Below, one piece after another: positions 13,357 to 27,300 of a stretch of 64,000 bases of DNA (its first letter is position 1; each line of letters opens with the position of its first letter). Source of the stretch: Liolophura sinensis. Lineage: Eukaryota > Mollusca > Polyplacophora > Chitonida > Chitonidae. The notes below the pieces were generated by a model. The model made no database searches, was not told the origin of the DNA, and saw only the letters and a list, made by a program, of their open reading frames with translations. The stretch lies in NCBI RefSeq assembly GCF_032854445.1, contig NC_088306.1, positions 11,031,386-11,095,385 of the forward strand, in the 5' to 3' direction. The position numbers and the translations under genes were made by a program.

Positions 13357-14530
13357 AAAACGGAGAGCGAATGAAAGGTGCTAAATGGAAAACGTAGAGT
13401 TAACATGAATTTTAGCACATAGCAGTTGGTGGTCACAATTTCCACAATGTAACACTGTCTAGCATCATGGGTCCAGAAGTTGTGTTAAACTCTAAATAAA
13501 CAATTAAATGAGTTGCTGAACACTTAAAATGCTTAATACATACGGGACTTCAGGCAATTGAAAATAACAATAGATATTTTTAGGAATTCATACCTGCATG
13601 TACTGAAGGCAGGGCAGCTGTCAAATATGGCGTGTAGTATAAGAGAAGACCAGGTGGTATCTTGTCTTTATGCAGGTACATGTCACCTACTATATTATAC
13701 ACAGTATACCTTCAAATACAGGCTTTCTCGAAATATTGAAATTTCAAATATGCGACTTCTCAGGGTTTTTTTTTCGGATTGTCTATGCGTTTGCAGTATA
13801 CTAAGCTTATTGGTGGATTAACACGTTTTTGATACCTTGATATGCTACAAGCATTTAATCTCACTCAACCACACGTTATTTCATTATGTATGGTTGTATA
13901 TTTACGTCGACTATATCCAAGAATGCACCACGTTTACAAGGGCGGTCAAGCCCATGGAAGGGGGTAAACAGAACATTCCTCGCTTAGGAAAGGAAACGCC
14001 CAGGCCTGAAGCACCAGACTGAGATTTGTATCAGAAGTTCAACTGAACAATGCAGCCTGTACTACATGACATGTATGGTTGATCCCAAAGTGACATCTGT
14101 TAACACAAGCGATTTACACAACGCACCCACGCGCATTTTTTACACGCATTCACAGGACAAGATCGGCAGCTTTGCCCGCCCAATCACGTGAAGACATATC
14201 TGATTTCACAAGTATAATTTACGATAGATTTGATCCATTGATTGAAGATCGAATATCCTAGGTACATCAGGTAAGCACGCATTATTAAGGCAATATTCTA
14301 ACCTTCAGTGACGTAGCTCGGTAAAAGCCCTTTACAAACCACGTAAAGCGTGATAACTATACAACTACACGTCTTTCAGTCGTGAAACCCAAGCAAAATG
14401 AATTATAACTGGTTATCTTCAGTCCCTCAGAGATTTACTTAGTATTAAATATTTTTCACGTTCTGTATACTCTTGTGTGGGAAGTGTCGGTTTGAAAGGT
14501 CTCATCTGAGCTGGCCCTTTGTAAAACGGG

Positions 14531-14583
14531 GTGTGCCTGCTTTTGTAAAGCTAGACATGTGCCTGCTTTTGTAAAGCTAGACA
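14531..14583. repeat. Local tandem duplication, 2 copies
   Basis: The segment GTGCCTGCTTTTGTAAAGCT continuing AGACAT occurs twice head to tail. Copy A has it once at about 5305. Confidence 0.8.
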
Positions 14584-17500
14584 TGTGTAGAGTTTTACTC
14601 TGGTAACGTCGCCACTCAGTTTTCGAAGGTTTAACTTATCGCGAAGAAGACTGCGCACCTACATTAACGGTTTTGTGTGCTTTAGTGCACTTCCCATAAA
14701 GACAGGTTGTTGGCAAAATAAAACAGAAATGAACGTTTACTAGCAGTGTCGGCGACCAGTACAATCTCTTAGTGGAGTCCATAGTTAAAACAACTAAGAT
14801 TACGTTTTATCCCGAAACATGTTGGCTAAAACTGAGTGTATATAAAGTAAGAAATATTTTGTCAAGCCATTTACAGCGAAAAACGAAACAAAGGAGAAAA
14901 TTTATTGTTGATCAAATGAATTCAACCGTCAGAAGTGGTTCCAGGGTGAATGAATAAACTGAACTAGAGCCCTACCTCGCTTTGAGGAGAAGTCCAGCTG
15001 ATGGCTAATCCCTCGAGGTAATTTTCATCCAGCATCCAGACTGTCTGGTTTCGGAACCATTAAAAAAACTTGAGATAAATCAACAACACTCAGTGGTGTA
15101 AAGGGATTACGTCAGTGAATTCTGATTGCCTTTATTCGCTTTCTCAACGTAAACTTGTTTATGTTGGTGTACCGGAAAACGTTTCTGCGCATGTCATGCC
15201 TAGCAGAGCCACCGGGAGTTATTAGAGCTCCCATATCAGATTTCAATGAAGGGGAGTGAACCGTACAATTTGGGGTGTTACTATAAATATATTTTGAGAT
15301 TATTCTCGGTGTGACTGACATATTGTGATCATCCATCCATGGCACTGAAAGACATGTTTTCCCAGAAATTAGTTCTGCTCCGGCTCTGCATTAATAGCGA
15401 TGTGTATCTGCATGGACAGCGATGAATGCTGCTCTCCGATACATAGGTAAAGGTTTGTTGGTCGCAACAGTATGAACTGCATTGCTTAATGGGAAGTTAG
15501 AAAGACAGTTTCGTATTTACCACTACAGACTGAATCGTGTACCAGTCATTGCTGCTTACATATGTTACCTTCTTGAGGAATTATACACGGTATAAAATAT
15601 CAAAATGCATTATTGAACTTTTTCAGATGGCCAGTTTGTCCATGAGCATACATTACAATATAATTTAGGATTAGACTGAAAAAATATTTGGTACAGCACA
15701 AGTTTGAAGTACAGACATTAAATGGGAGAAATCTATCCGTCGTAAGTAAAGCGAATTGGTAAGATACAGGATTTTAAATATATTTTATATGATGAGATAC
15801 ATCTCTAGGCAACTGTACAATGTCAGTTTTCAGCAATTCAGACCAGGATCTAAAAAGGATGTGTACAGAAACGTGCAGCTAAATATTGCTTTCTAAAAAA
15901 CTGTGGAAACCTACATTTCAGATAACACTAGCAATGTTCATGTTCAACGTTATTGCATTCGACACATACATATAATTAAAGACGCCCAGCACAAAGAGTA
16001 AGACCAGAACAGCGACGACGGTGTCATAGCTGGTAAATCGTCATGTGTAACCGGTAAAATACAGCCTCTTATCAGTTTACCTCAATCATGGTTTTATTCT
16101 AACTGTTCATGTAAATGCATAAAGAAAAGTAATTTACACGCCCCTAGCGCCATGGCTTAAGCAGAGATAGGTGAATAAAATGTACGATGATGTTATTTGC
16201 AATTTATTGAACGTCACTGTTTCAGAATTTTAATATTTTAATATAAAATTAAAACACACACAGTAGTTTGCTGTATTTTACAGATAGATAGAGAAGAACA
16301 CTGCAAATACTTTACAAAGCACATTGGCTGAGAAAAATTATAAACGAATCTGTACGTTGAAACTGACATTCGTTTACCAGCCGTCAGCCAAAATGGCCGT
16401 TCCGGATCAAAAATCGCAAGGCCAATTCCCAAACATAGCACAAACAACCAAAGAACAAAGAAAGTATCTAAAATAGGACGGGATCATGCTGCGACTAATT
16501 AAGTTACTGGTTGTACTTTCAAATTTTTCAAGTTTACTACCAAATGACAGACGATTATTTACAGAAAACTACAATGTGGCGCAAAATATCAGATATTTTT
16601 GCTGTCACAACGCATCATTTGTTCCCACCGCACGAAAATAACCTGACAGCAGAGTTCAAGTAACTGTATAACATGTAACATCTTGGTTATTCCAGAAGTA
16701 TACATGTGGGGCGGAATCAAAGTCAGTTCCTGGCAGGTGTGGAGTTCAGGAGCCATCAAACGTTTTAAGACTTAAGACAGAAATTCAAACACACCTACAA
16801 AAAATTAAAATGTTTTCCTTTAGCAAGTTTAAAATTTGTACACTGATTCGTTTTCTGCAGAAATATGTACAAACCAGAATTTCACTTCTTTTCTGTTCTG
16901 AGATTGAGATTTTAAGATCTTAAAAGTCTTGAGTTGCTTTAATGAACAAGTTTACGGGAAGCGTTTGTGGACGGGTTTTGTTTCCAGCTGCTAACCGTCG
17001 AATCGCCCTGGAATTTTTAAAGGCTTCCTCACCACTTTGAGATACAAATGCCGAGTATTACCATATATGTGTCCGTGTAGTGGAAACTTTTCGTATTTTA
17101 CTCTGAGAAAGTAAAAACACAGGCGAACACCTGGGTTGTCAGTTTCGCGTGCCCCTGATGCAGGCGTGAATTTGTGAAGTAAAAGTTAATGCAAATATTA
17201 TCCAGAACCAAACGAGCCCAACACAGATGTCGCCCCTATCCGAGCCATCTGGATCTTGTGAGATTATTGTCACGGTTTACGTTCGTTGAATGCCTAAAAA
17301 AATACACTTATGCTAATTGTAATTAGACGTCACTTAGACGTTAAACCAGGCAATTTACGTGAAAAGTTATCCATGAATTCAGATGAAATTTGTTCGACAG
17401 GTTGGCTTTGAGCTAAGGACCAATTCGTGACAATTTAATCTTGACCCGGATCAGCATCCATGACTTTTTTAAAGGACACTTTACCAATTCCAGATAGAAC

Positions 17501-18179
17501 ACAAATGCATGTTTGTCTTTTACTTTGTAGTAGTAACTAACAGAGTGTATTCCCTTTGTAAAAACTCATCATTGTTTTTCTACATTCATCTGTGGCGGCG
17601 ATGTGTGATCTTGTATACGTATTTGTACTTTATTTGTTTGCTCGGTATTTGAATTGGTACTTCAACGACAACACCTGCAGGCTAATGGTTTAGAGCCGTA
17701 TTTTGTCTGCAAGAAAACTACTCCTCGTACAAACAGACCATTCGAGTTTATATCAATTTTATGCCTTGTCGAAAACCATCTAGTTTTCAGGTAGGAGTGA
17801 AAAGTGACGTAATATGTGCGTGAGTTGTCGCAGTAACTTTAAAATCCGCATGTAACATGATCGTACGCGACTCGGATATTGCGTTTTCCTCGTTCAGTTA
17901 TGTTGCTAAGGTCTAGCGTTTTTTGTTAGCACGTTTGTTCGTGGTGTATTGTTTACTGTAATTTGCATGTTGTATAATTTCATAGTATATCTTTATAAAG
18001 ATTATAAGCATTAAATTGCTCGAAATCAGTGAGCGGTACACTATTCGGATTTTCCTGGTACATGCATAGTTGTGGACTGTAAAAATCTGAAATCCAACAA
18101 AACGAAGTGTTCGAAGAGTAACAGGGAGAAACTGCTTCTAATGTGTCGGATCGACGGTAAACATTTACCGCATCTTCAC

Positions 18180-18410
18180 ACGCTCATTCCCTAGAGAAAA
18201 TCCATTTCAACCGAGTGGTTCCCATAATCAACTAACCTGTTCTGACTCTTGCAAGACAAAAAAAAACATAAATTCACAAAATAAAAACATTTATTACCCA
18301 TGAAAATATAATCGGGATAAATAACACTAATAAGTGTACAAAGTCACATAAATTCACCCCCCCCCCAACCCCCCCCATCCCAGCCAGCGCCTTTCTCCAC
18401 CCTTTCCCCC
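18180..18410 (-). repeat. Orphan copy of the MFS gene 4 3' flank, without its gene
   Basis: The sequence matches 28650-28860, the region just downstream of the gene 4 stop codon, including an AATAAA on the minus strand (18296-18291). A C-rich tract (18356-18380) follows. The coding part that should continue to the right is absent, and older unrelated-looking sequence follows. Confidence 0.65.
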
Positions 18411-20065
18411 AAAAAAGGTATCCAGTTCTTGGATTACCGCCTTATTTCTCAGCGCTAAGATTGCTATTCTCAGAGTTTTCCGTCTTTCTTAACCTCGTTT
18501 AGATCTGAGTTCATGAATGTGGCAATATTAGTTGCCTGCAAAAACTGCCATGTTGCAAGATAACACCCCGTGATCTCTCACGTAAGAGAGATTAAAGTAA
18601 CGTTAAAAGTTATGTTAAACTCCTAGCAAACTGACAAATTGGATAATATACAAACCATATTAGCTACAGAGTGTGTAAACGTGTTAAATTGAAACCGGAA
18701 TTGTGTTAAAATGAATCTGTGCGCATATGAGTTTCTGACCGATACGAATATTTAAGACTTTAGCAATTTCAGACCATTAAAATAACAGAAGACGTTATCG
18801 TTAATGCATACTTACATGTGGGTGGCCTCGTTTGGACCAGGTTAGTTGTCTGGTCCACACAATATACCGTCACTGGACAATAGCCTTAACGCGGGCCATA
18901 TCTAGGAACACGCTCTGTGTGCGAAATACCGCAACTGTGAAATGTATGAAATACTTCACGTCTGCTTTATACAGTAATGCGCATCATCTACATGGTTGCT
19001 ATTAAATTAGTTTAGGGGACCAGTGCTTGTCTAAATATATGTAGGCCTATAGCCCAGTAGTTTGACTCCCACAGACAATCATTAACCTATGCAATAATAG
19101 AGACAGGGATAGGGGCTAATGCAATTTGAGGTCATGACATTGTCCCATCTGGTCTCTATACAAACAAGATGGTATACTGTTTTTATGCAGGTATTGTACT
19201 ATGTACTGAATACCTTGATGTGCTACAAATTTTAATCCCTGTAGCACTTAACCATGTGTTATTTCGTTGTATATACATGTACATAAACTGTATCATATAT
19301 ATAATATTTTTTATCTATTTTGTTGTATAATTACGCCGTACATATCCAAATATGTGTCACTCCTACGAGGACGATGGGGTCCATGGGAGGAGTAAAGCGG
19401 ACACGAGTTGAAAAAAAAATCCTGCTCGAGGTACTTCACAGATCTCACGTGAAACCTCAGACCTATTAGTATTTTATTTTTGAGATTATGTCAGTAATTA
19501 TATCTAGGAAGTTATTTGAGTGTTAGAAAACCAAATGTTTATTACCTGTGAAGAAAAACATTATTTCAGTATTATAATTTTATAATTTTTTTGTTGAATA
19601 GATGATATTATAACTGTTGTTCGCGTCACAAGACCCAAACACCATGTCTCTCACAAAACATTATCTCTACGCAGTCAGAGGTATAACAGTGAAACTTGCC
19701 TCAATAGGAAAGAAATCGCCATTTGAGTAAGAATCACTTTATTTGGCACTAATTTGGCGCATCGGATACAAAAATCCTAATTATTTACACAAAATGAACA
19801 AAAATAAGATAAAAATACACGTTTCCAACATTTGAGGCATTCCGGAAGAAATTGATGTCGCCTTGAACTTTATACACCCCTTAGTAACTGGACAGCCAAT
19901 GTCAAAAAGTAGGATGTCAAAAATATGACCCATCGACTTGCTGACATGGCGACCTATACAGACCTCACTCAGGTCAATAAAAACAAACCTGTAGTATATT
20001 AGGTATTAAAGCATCAATAATTGCTAAGGACTTTTCTTTTCACATTATGTTGACATCCATAAAGC
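18411..20065. other. Intergenic sequence left of gene 3; old diverged spacer copy
   Basis: No gene is seen. Scattered blocks at about 18600-19340 resemble 24560-25330 of spacer copy C (for example GTAGGCCTATA followed by CAGTAGTTTGAC), so this is probably an older, heavily diverged copy of the same spacer. Confidence 0.5.
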
Positions 20066-20071
20066 TTTATT
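20066..20071 (-). terminator. Candidate poly(A) signal of MFS gene 3
   Basis: AATAAA on the minus strand, about 205 bp downstream of the gene 3 stop codon. Confidence 0.4.
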
Positions 20072-20277
20072 CTGGAAACAAACTATCAACAACACCAGCT
20101 ACATTTTACCATTGTTTAACATGCAGTCTGATTCATCTTTTCTGAAAAAAACACAAACAAAACAAAAAACATCCAAACAAGGAAGTACAGACTCGCCCTT
20201 CAAAAACCGCTTATGGCAACTCAGACTTATCAGTCGCTGTAAATCAGTAAAAGTTTTTGTACATCTCAAAGGTGACA

Positions 20278-23246
20278 TCACGTCCCCATCCGTTTGTCAC
20301 ACAATAACATTTCGTTTTCTTCGTCTTGGTCAGAATTTTCCACTTCTGAGTTTTCCGTTTTCTTCTCGGCCAAATAAATTACCCCAAAATAGTTCACAAC
20401 CTGGACCGCAATGCATATTACGATAATGACTAACATTGTGAAGAATGACCAGAAAAAACAGCTTTTCCCCTCACAAGAATCATTAGTTCTTTTACGGCTA
20501 AATGCTTTGTTGTCGTAAATGAAGCCGATTAATAGCTGTAATAGTAGCTGTGACATGGCCAGACAAAAGTAAAACGATGATGATAGGATGCTGATATGAC
20601 GGCGTCCAAAACGGAAGACAAGCATTGCAATAGCAATCGTGGAGCTCGGTCCAACTGCTATCCCAATGAATACTGTCATTAGATAAACGGAATGGACGGT
20701 AAACCACACCATGCCAATCCCAACGGCCGCGGCTAGGCTGAAATAGCAAATAGCCAGCAATAGAAATCCACAGAGTTCAAAGCGAAACTTGTCCAAGATG
20801 AATCCAAAGCTGAATCTGGGGATTAAAATTGACACGGATAACAAATACACAGGCGTCAGAGGGTTTGCCACTTTTGCCGAATGAGCCATGATGGTGATGT
20901 TATTCATACAACTTAGTGAGCATGAGTAGAACGCCACGCTCGACCAAAACATGAAATGAAAATATCTGGAGCGGAGCACCGTTCTTGGAGGAGTGAAGTG
21001 CTCATCTTGTTCCTTTGGCACAGAGTCTTCTTTGTCCATTGCTTGATACCCAGTTTTGGAGTCATTCCTTGCCCATTCCAAAATCGACTGTTCTTTACTG
21101 ATGGTGATAAATTTATGCAACAGAAGAAAACATGACACGAACAAAACAGTCGAGGCGATGGCTATTGTGAGGAAAAATGCAGACATGTTGTCCCGAAAGA
21201 AAAAGTTCATTGATCCAGCGAATGAAATCTTCGCCAGACAATACATGGACCAAATCACAGCGATCAACTTGCCAGTGTGAGCACGAGGGAACAGTTGTAT
21301 GTTGAAACGAACGATTGCTAAAGACGCGATACAGTTCACACATGCTGAAAGAAAAAGAGATAAATCATAAACAACATGTAAATGCTACTGAATAAGAAAA
21401 ATATACAATGGATTTTTCATTTTCAAAACAATACACAGAAGGGAGTTTGTTCATCACTTTGGTTGTTTTCATTGCCATGCTCAAAGGGGTCGCTTCCACA
21501 AAATGATCGTAAGCCTAAGCTGATTGTAAATGACAAAGATTACGAATGTAGTTATATCTTACAATGTACATCCTCTTACACTAAGGGATTATAAGCTATG
21601 ATCGTCGCAACTTACAATTTAAAATTACAGTCGTGTCGACCCTGTTGTAAATATTTACAGCCGCCCCCAAATTAGCGTTAGGTACTACTACTTGTTTTAG
21701 ATAGCCTTAGATAGACAGATAGTAAGTAATTTTCGACTTTTTCAAAATATGTCTAATGAAATTGCCACAAAAAGATGTTACAAGGATCACATTTTTTGTT
21801 AGTTGCTGAATCAATATGATGTAGAAAAGGGGTTGACTGGTACATTTTAACCTTCGTTTCACATTTTATCATATTTGACATGTCATGTCATTGGAACAGG
21901 TTGAAAAGAATGAAGATATCCACAGATATTAAAAGGAAGACCTTTATACGTTTTATCATTTAAACACGTAGGAAATGCAGGCATTTTAACATTAGCGTTT
22001 AAGGACTAAACCTATAATTAATCAATCAATCAACAAACGTGGTACTCACAAAGGAAGAGCTGAGTAATGTAGACCAGAACTGGGTTCTCACTGGCGAAAT
22101 CGCTGTAAGCGGTCAGCAGGGAGTATAGGAGGCAAGACAATGGGGTAACAACGCAGGTCACGAGAAAAGTGGCTTTGTAACCGAGAGTAGCTGTGAGGAG
22201 AGTCTCCACGAAACATAAGCCCATTCCTAGCGTGCTCATAGAGGCCGTGATCTCCACTGCAACGGAATGAAAGACTGATCGGATAACTAATATATCTATG
22301 TTTTTTTCCGCCATCATCATTTACAGGGCTCTATGATGATTATATCTTTTGACGAAGTTCGTGTTGCCATGTCCACAACCTAGCGTTCGTTGAAGACCAT
22401 TTATCTTCCACCAGTATGGTGAGCATATCTTTACGTCACAGGGTACGAAGTTTGTCAGTAGCTTGCTAACGTTTTGTGGTTTTCACCTGGCAAACCTGTC
22501 TCCTACATCCATAAAAATGACCACCATAGTATAAATGGAACCTTGTTGAGTGTGGTGTTAAGCAACTTTCAGATAAATAAGTAAATAATTAAATCAATAA
22601 ATAAATAAGCAATGGCACGCTGCTCTCCTCTTAACCAGCCTAGAAGAAACAGACATTATTATACCTCATAGGATTTTTCTGCGTTTTTATTGGACGACAG
22701 ACGGTCACGTGATATTCCGCAAAACGTGAAGTACAATGATGACGCGCCCAAGCAATGCAACGTCACGCTTCACCCTGGTTGAATATCACTTCATTTGAGC
22801 TGACAATGCACTATCTGTATATTACAACTTTGTCATGCCAGACGTCGGTGAACGCGATATATATCTATAATGAACACACACTGGGCTATTTTATAAAATA
22901 AAGTGCATAAAATCCCCAAGTTTAGAATAAATCTGAAATTTAAAATTTGAAACACTGATGTGCCCAGACAAAAGTATCCTGATTTGAAGTTTTTGTGAGG
23001 TAAATTATTCAAAATTTGTTGTGGAAGTGAACAACAACGTTATGGGCAGGCCTACGACTGGCATCAAACATCGATCAAATAAATAAACAAATAAAGTACT
23101 GACATACCTTGAGTCTGGGTAAAGTTAAACGTCTGTTTCAAAGTTAAGGCGTACGTGTTAAAAGCCATGTCTAACCCGTTGATGGCAGAAGACAGAAGAC
23201 TGAGTAACACACTTAGCCCTATCAATAACTCTCTACAGGTAGGCAT
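20278..23246 (-). CDS. MFS transporter gene 3 (intact, divergent paralogue)
   Basis: Three coding exons join in phase: 23108-23246 (139 bp), 22050-22256 (207 bp) and 20278-21344 (1067 bp), predicting 470 aa. Donors are GTATGT and GTGAGT; acceptors are TTGCAG and TTTCAG. The start Met at 23246 is followed by the helix with SAINGLDMAFNTYALTLKQ. Exon 2 supplies TM2-3 and exon 3 the remaining helices, with a charged loop between the two halves, giving about 12 in total. The motif FPRAHTGKLIAV after TM4 resembles the P-x-x-R/T-G-x-x-x-G segment of nodulin-like MFS proteins. It should act as a membrane transporter; the substrate is unknown. Exon lengths 1 and 2 equal those of gene 4, but the protein is clearly more diverged and has a longer acidic C-terminus. 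Confidence 0.85.
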
Positions 23247-24059
23247 CTTCGAAAATTAGAAGTTCATTTTCAAAATCTTTCCGCTTTTTGAAATAATCGA
23301 ATCTGTCAACAGAAACAACATAAGATTGGTATATGATGAAAAGGCCGACTGAAATTGTGTATGAGAAAATATATATTTAACGTATATATAGGTATTCGCA
23401 ATGGGGCGAAATGTTGTCAAAATATGCTTCTTCACTCTTCATCTGACAAAATAAAATGAAAATATTATGAGAGAGAAGCAAAAGAAAAACATTTCACTAT
23501 TATCGCCATCGAAATGCTAATTCAACATTGCGATACATGTACTTTTCAGCCTGTTGTCCTGTGTAGTGATTTCCCTAGGTTTCGTCGGAGTTATCGCCCC
23601 TTTCACCATTATCCTTGTCTCTCTAGGCTCCAGAATCACGAAACTGTCTTAGATTTAAGTCAAATTTAACCTTAAATTCAAAATAGTTTCCCGAGATAAA
23701 ACTGTGATTCACATAAGGATTTTTTACTTCAATACTGATTGTTGTATTGGTTCTTCACTTCAAAGTTTAGGCTGAGGGATAATAGCACAAGTTAATACAA
23801 AGTCTGGCCTAATTCTCAGATATCTTCCTGGAGCCTGTATACGTTATGCCAAAGATGTAGGTCACATCACTTTATGAATCACACCCTTACGATGAGCACA
23901 AAGTCGAGAGTCCTCTGCGTCGCTTTCATTCCTCTCCAGATTTAACTTCACTGGGGACTGAACCCAAATCAACAGCTTCCAAGATGAGATGGTAGTTCTA
24001 CGATTGTATGTTAAATGTGATGACAATATCTTTTTGAGTAATTCTAGACGAGTGACGTC
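23247..24059. other. Proximal upstream region of gene 3
   Basis: AT-rich sequence with no gene. It does not match the proximal upstream regions of genes 1, 2 and 4. No promoter element can be assigned with confidence. Confidence 0.4.
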
Positions 24060-24285
24060 TAATAACTTACAAGTAACATTTTTTACCTAATTCTGCTTAA
24101 GCCATGGTGCTAAGGGCATGTAAATTGCTACTATGTATGCATTTACATGAACAGTTAGAATAAAGCACTGGCATCTAAACCGACAAGAGGCTGTATTTCA
24201 CCAGTTGCTTGTGACCAGTTATCACACCGTCATCACTGCTCTGGTTTTACTCTCTAAACTGTAGGTCCTTAATTATATTGCATGG
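24060..24285 (-). repeat. Inverted, diverged fragment of the spacer
   Basis: The reverse complement of about 6775-6990 (copy A) and 25-26 kb (copy C) is visible: CCTAATTCTGCTTAAGCCATG, CATTTACATGAACAGTTAG and GGTTTTACTCTC blocks occur in matching order. It lies immediately left of spacer copy C in opposite orientation. Confidence 0.65.
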
Positions 24286-24329
24286 ATAACAATATATTGA
24301 AGGGGCCTGTATATGGTGTTTACATATCT

Positions 24330-27300
24330 CGTTGAAGTGGAATTCGTGCTGACGTAACAAGGGCATACTCTGTAGTTAAAACGTGGCTATGTGTAAAAAG
24401 CAACGAAATAAGTCCACCTGTCGAGTAGTTCGACAAATTAGTGCTGGATATTTGCAATGTCCTTCATACGGTGTTCACGGCAGGCGGCAATATAAGTGTG
24501 CCGGCATCAATTGCGCTGCTACATTTATAACACCGTCTATCATGATGAGTTTCAAATAATGTCAAAAGTTATATTAACTCCAAACAACTCCAAACAAACA
24601 AACAAACAAACAGACCAGTATCCTGACCATGTTAGCTACAGAGTCTTAAAACGGAGAGCGAATGAAAGGTGCTAAATCGAAAACGTAGAGTTAAAATGAA
24701 TTATAGCACATAGCAGTTGGCACTCACAATTTCCACAATGTAACACTGTCTAGCATCATGAGGTCCGGAAGTTGTGTTAAACTCTAAGGAAACAATCAAA
24801 CGAGTTGCTAAACATTTAAGATGCTTAATAATTTTGGAACTTCAGGCAATTGAAAATAACAGAAGATATTTTTGGGAATTCATACCTGCATGTGCTGAAG
24901 GCAGGGCAGCTTCTCTTGTGCCAGCTTAGTTACGTTGCCCACGCCATAGACCTATACACCTTCAGTGGACAACAATGTTAATCCGGGCCATATCCAGATA
25001 ACGCTCCAACTGTGAAACAGCGAAACTGTTAAAATGTACGAAATGTTTCAAGAGCTATGTATTCTGTACTCTCGCTGCCAGTGGTAGTAATAGCTAATGG
25101 AACAAAACCAGTGTCTCGATTCACTGATCAGATTGACATGGCTATCTAAATATAAGTAGGCCTATACGCCAGTAGTTTGACCTCTGGAGACATTTTCAAC
25201 CTACAAACCAATATAGAGGTAGTAAGGATAGGGGCACATGCACCCTGAGGGCGTGATACTGTCAAATAAGGGCGTATAATATACAAAAAGGCTAGGTAGT
25301 ATGTTGTGTATATGCAGGTACCTTTTGCCTAATATATGATACACAGTATACCTTCATATGCAGAAGATGACAAATACAGATGTGTCGAAATATTAAAATG
25401 TCAAATATGCGACTTGTTCTCTCTATGTATCTATGCCTTTGCTGTATACTAAGCTTACGCAAGCTTAGTATACACTGCATGACATTCACCAGTGGCAAGC
25501 CATGTTTTCCAAAGCTGTAGCTTGGCTCGGGCTTCTCAGTGATAACGATATGTATCTGCATGGGCAACGATGAATGCTGCTCTGCGATACATAGGTAAAG
25601 CTTTGTTCGTCGCATCAGTATAAACTGCATTGCTCAAAGGAAAGGTGGAAAGAAAGTTTCGTATTTACCACTACATACTGCATCGTATACCTGTCATTGC
25701 TGCTTACGTATGTTATTTTCTTGGGGAGTTATACAGTGTACAAAATATCGGTCTGCATAACTGAACTTTTTTCAGAAGGCCAGTTTGTCCAGGAGTATAC
25801 ATTACAAAACAATTTAGACCTACATTGATAAATTATTTGGTATAGCACCAGTTTGAAGTACAAATATTGAGTGGGAGAAAACTATCCGTTGTAAGTAACG
25901 CGATTTTGTAAAGTACAGGATTTTAAATACATAATGAGATATATTTCTAAGCAACTGTACATTGTCAGATTTCAGCAATTAAGACCAGGATAGAAGAAGA
26001 ATGTTTACAGAAACGTGCAGCTAAATATTGCTTTCTAAAACCTTGGAAATCTATATTTCAATGAAAGCTAACGCTGTTCATGTTCAACGTTATTGCATTC
26101 GACACATACATATAATTAAAGACGTCCAGCACAAAGAGTAAGACCAGGGCAGCCACGACGGTGTCATAGCTGGTAAATCGTCATATGTAACCGGTAAAAT
26201 ACAGCCTCTTATTAGTTTACCTCAATCAGGGTTTTATTCTCACTGTTCATGTAAATGCATGAAAAAAAGCAATTTACACGCACCTAGCACCATTGCTTAA
26301 GCAGAATTAGGTGAAAAAATGTGCGGTGATGTTATTTGAAAATGATTGGACGTCACTGGTTCAGAATTTTAATATTTTAATATATAACTAAAACACACAC
26401 AATAGTTTATCGTATTTTACAGATAGAGAGACAAGAACACTGCAAATACATTACAAAGCACATTGGCTTAGAAAAATTATAAACGAATCTATACGTCGAA
26501 ACTGACATTCGTTTACCAGCCGTCAGCCAAGATGGACGTTCCGGGTCAATAATCGCAAGGCCAATTCCCAAACATAACACAAACAACCAAAGATCAAAGA
26601 AAGTATCTAAAATAGGACGGGATCATGCTGCGACTAATTAAGTTACTGGTTGTACTTTCAAATTTTTCAAGTTTACTACCAAATGACAGACGATTATTTA
26701 CAGAAAACTACAATGTGGCGCAAAATATCAGATACTTTTGCTGTCACAACGCATCATTTGTTCCCACCGCATGAAAATATCCTGACGGCAGAGTTCCAAG
26801 AACTGTATAACATGTAACATCTTGGGGATTCCAGTAGTATACATGTGGGGCGGAATCAAGGTCAGTTCCTGGCAGGTTTGGAATTCAGGAGCCATCAAAC
26901 GTTTTAAGACGTATCCCACAAAAAATATTCAAATGTTTTCTATAGCAACTTTAAAATTTGTACACTGATACTTTTTCAGCAGAAATATGTACAAACTAAA
27001 ATTTGACTTCTGGTCTGTTCTGAGATTGGCATTTTAAGAACTTAAAAGTCTTAATGAATGCATGCCCTGGGCTAACGGTGTTGAGCTCTTTGCGCCAGAC
27101 GTTGTAGATTTATCGATAGTAGAGTGTGCTGCTCTATTTTCATAGGAAAGAAATGCCGAGTATTGCCGAGTGTTTGTATAGTGGCAGATGTGTGCAGTTT
27201 TTTGTGGCGAATTTTCAAGTTCTCGGAGTGCCTTAATCCAGGTTATTTTGAGGACGATTTAAAGACAAAACGTGCGAACAAATGGTTTAACAGTTTTTGT

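Larger units (their letters stand above)
12252..18410. repeat. Duplicated intergenic spacer, copy B (upstream of gene 2)
   Basis: The stretch is collinear with copy A (757-8740) apart from scattered substitutions, one-base indels, the N gap and the 450-bp segment at about 17345-17780 that copy A lacks. No gene is seen. It ends at about 18410 inside sequence that in gene 4 is the 3' flank. Confidence 0.8.

Noticed and set aside
12948..13445. Long open frames across the N gap
   Set aside because: Frames made of unknown residues; artefact of the gap.
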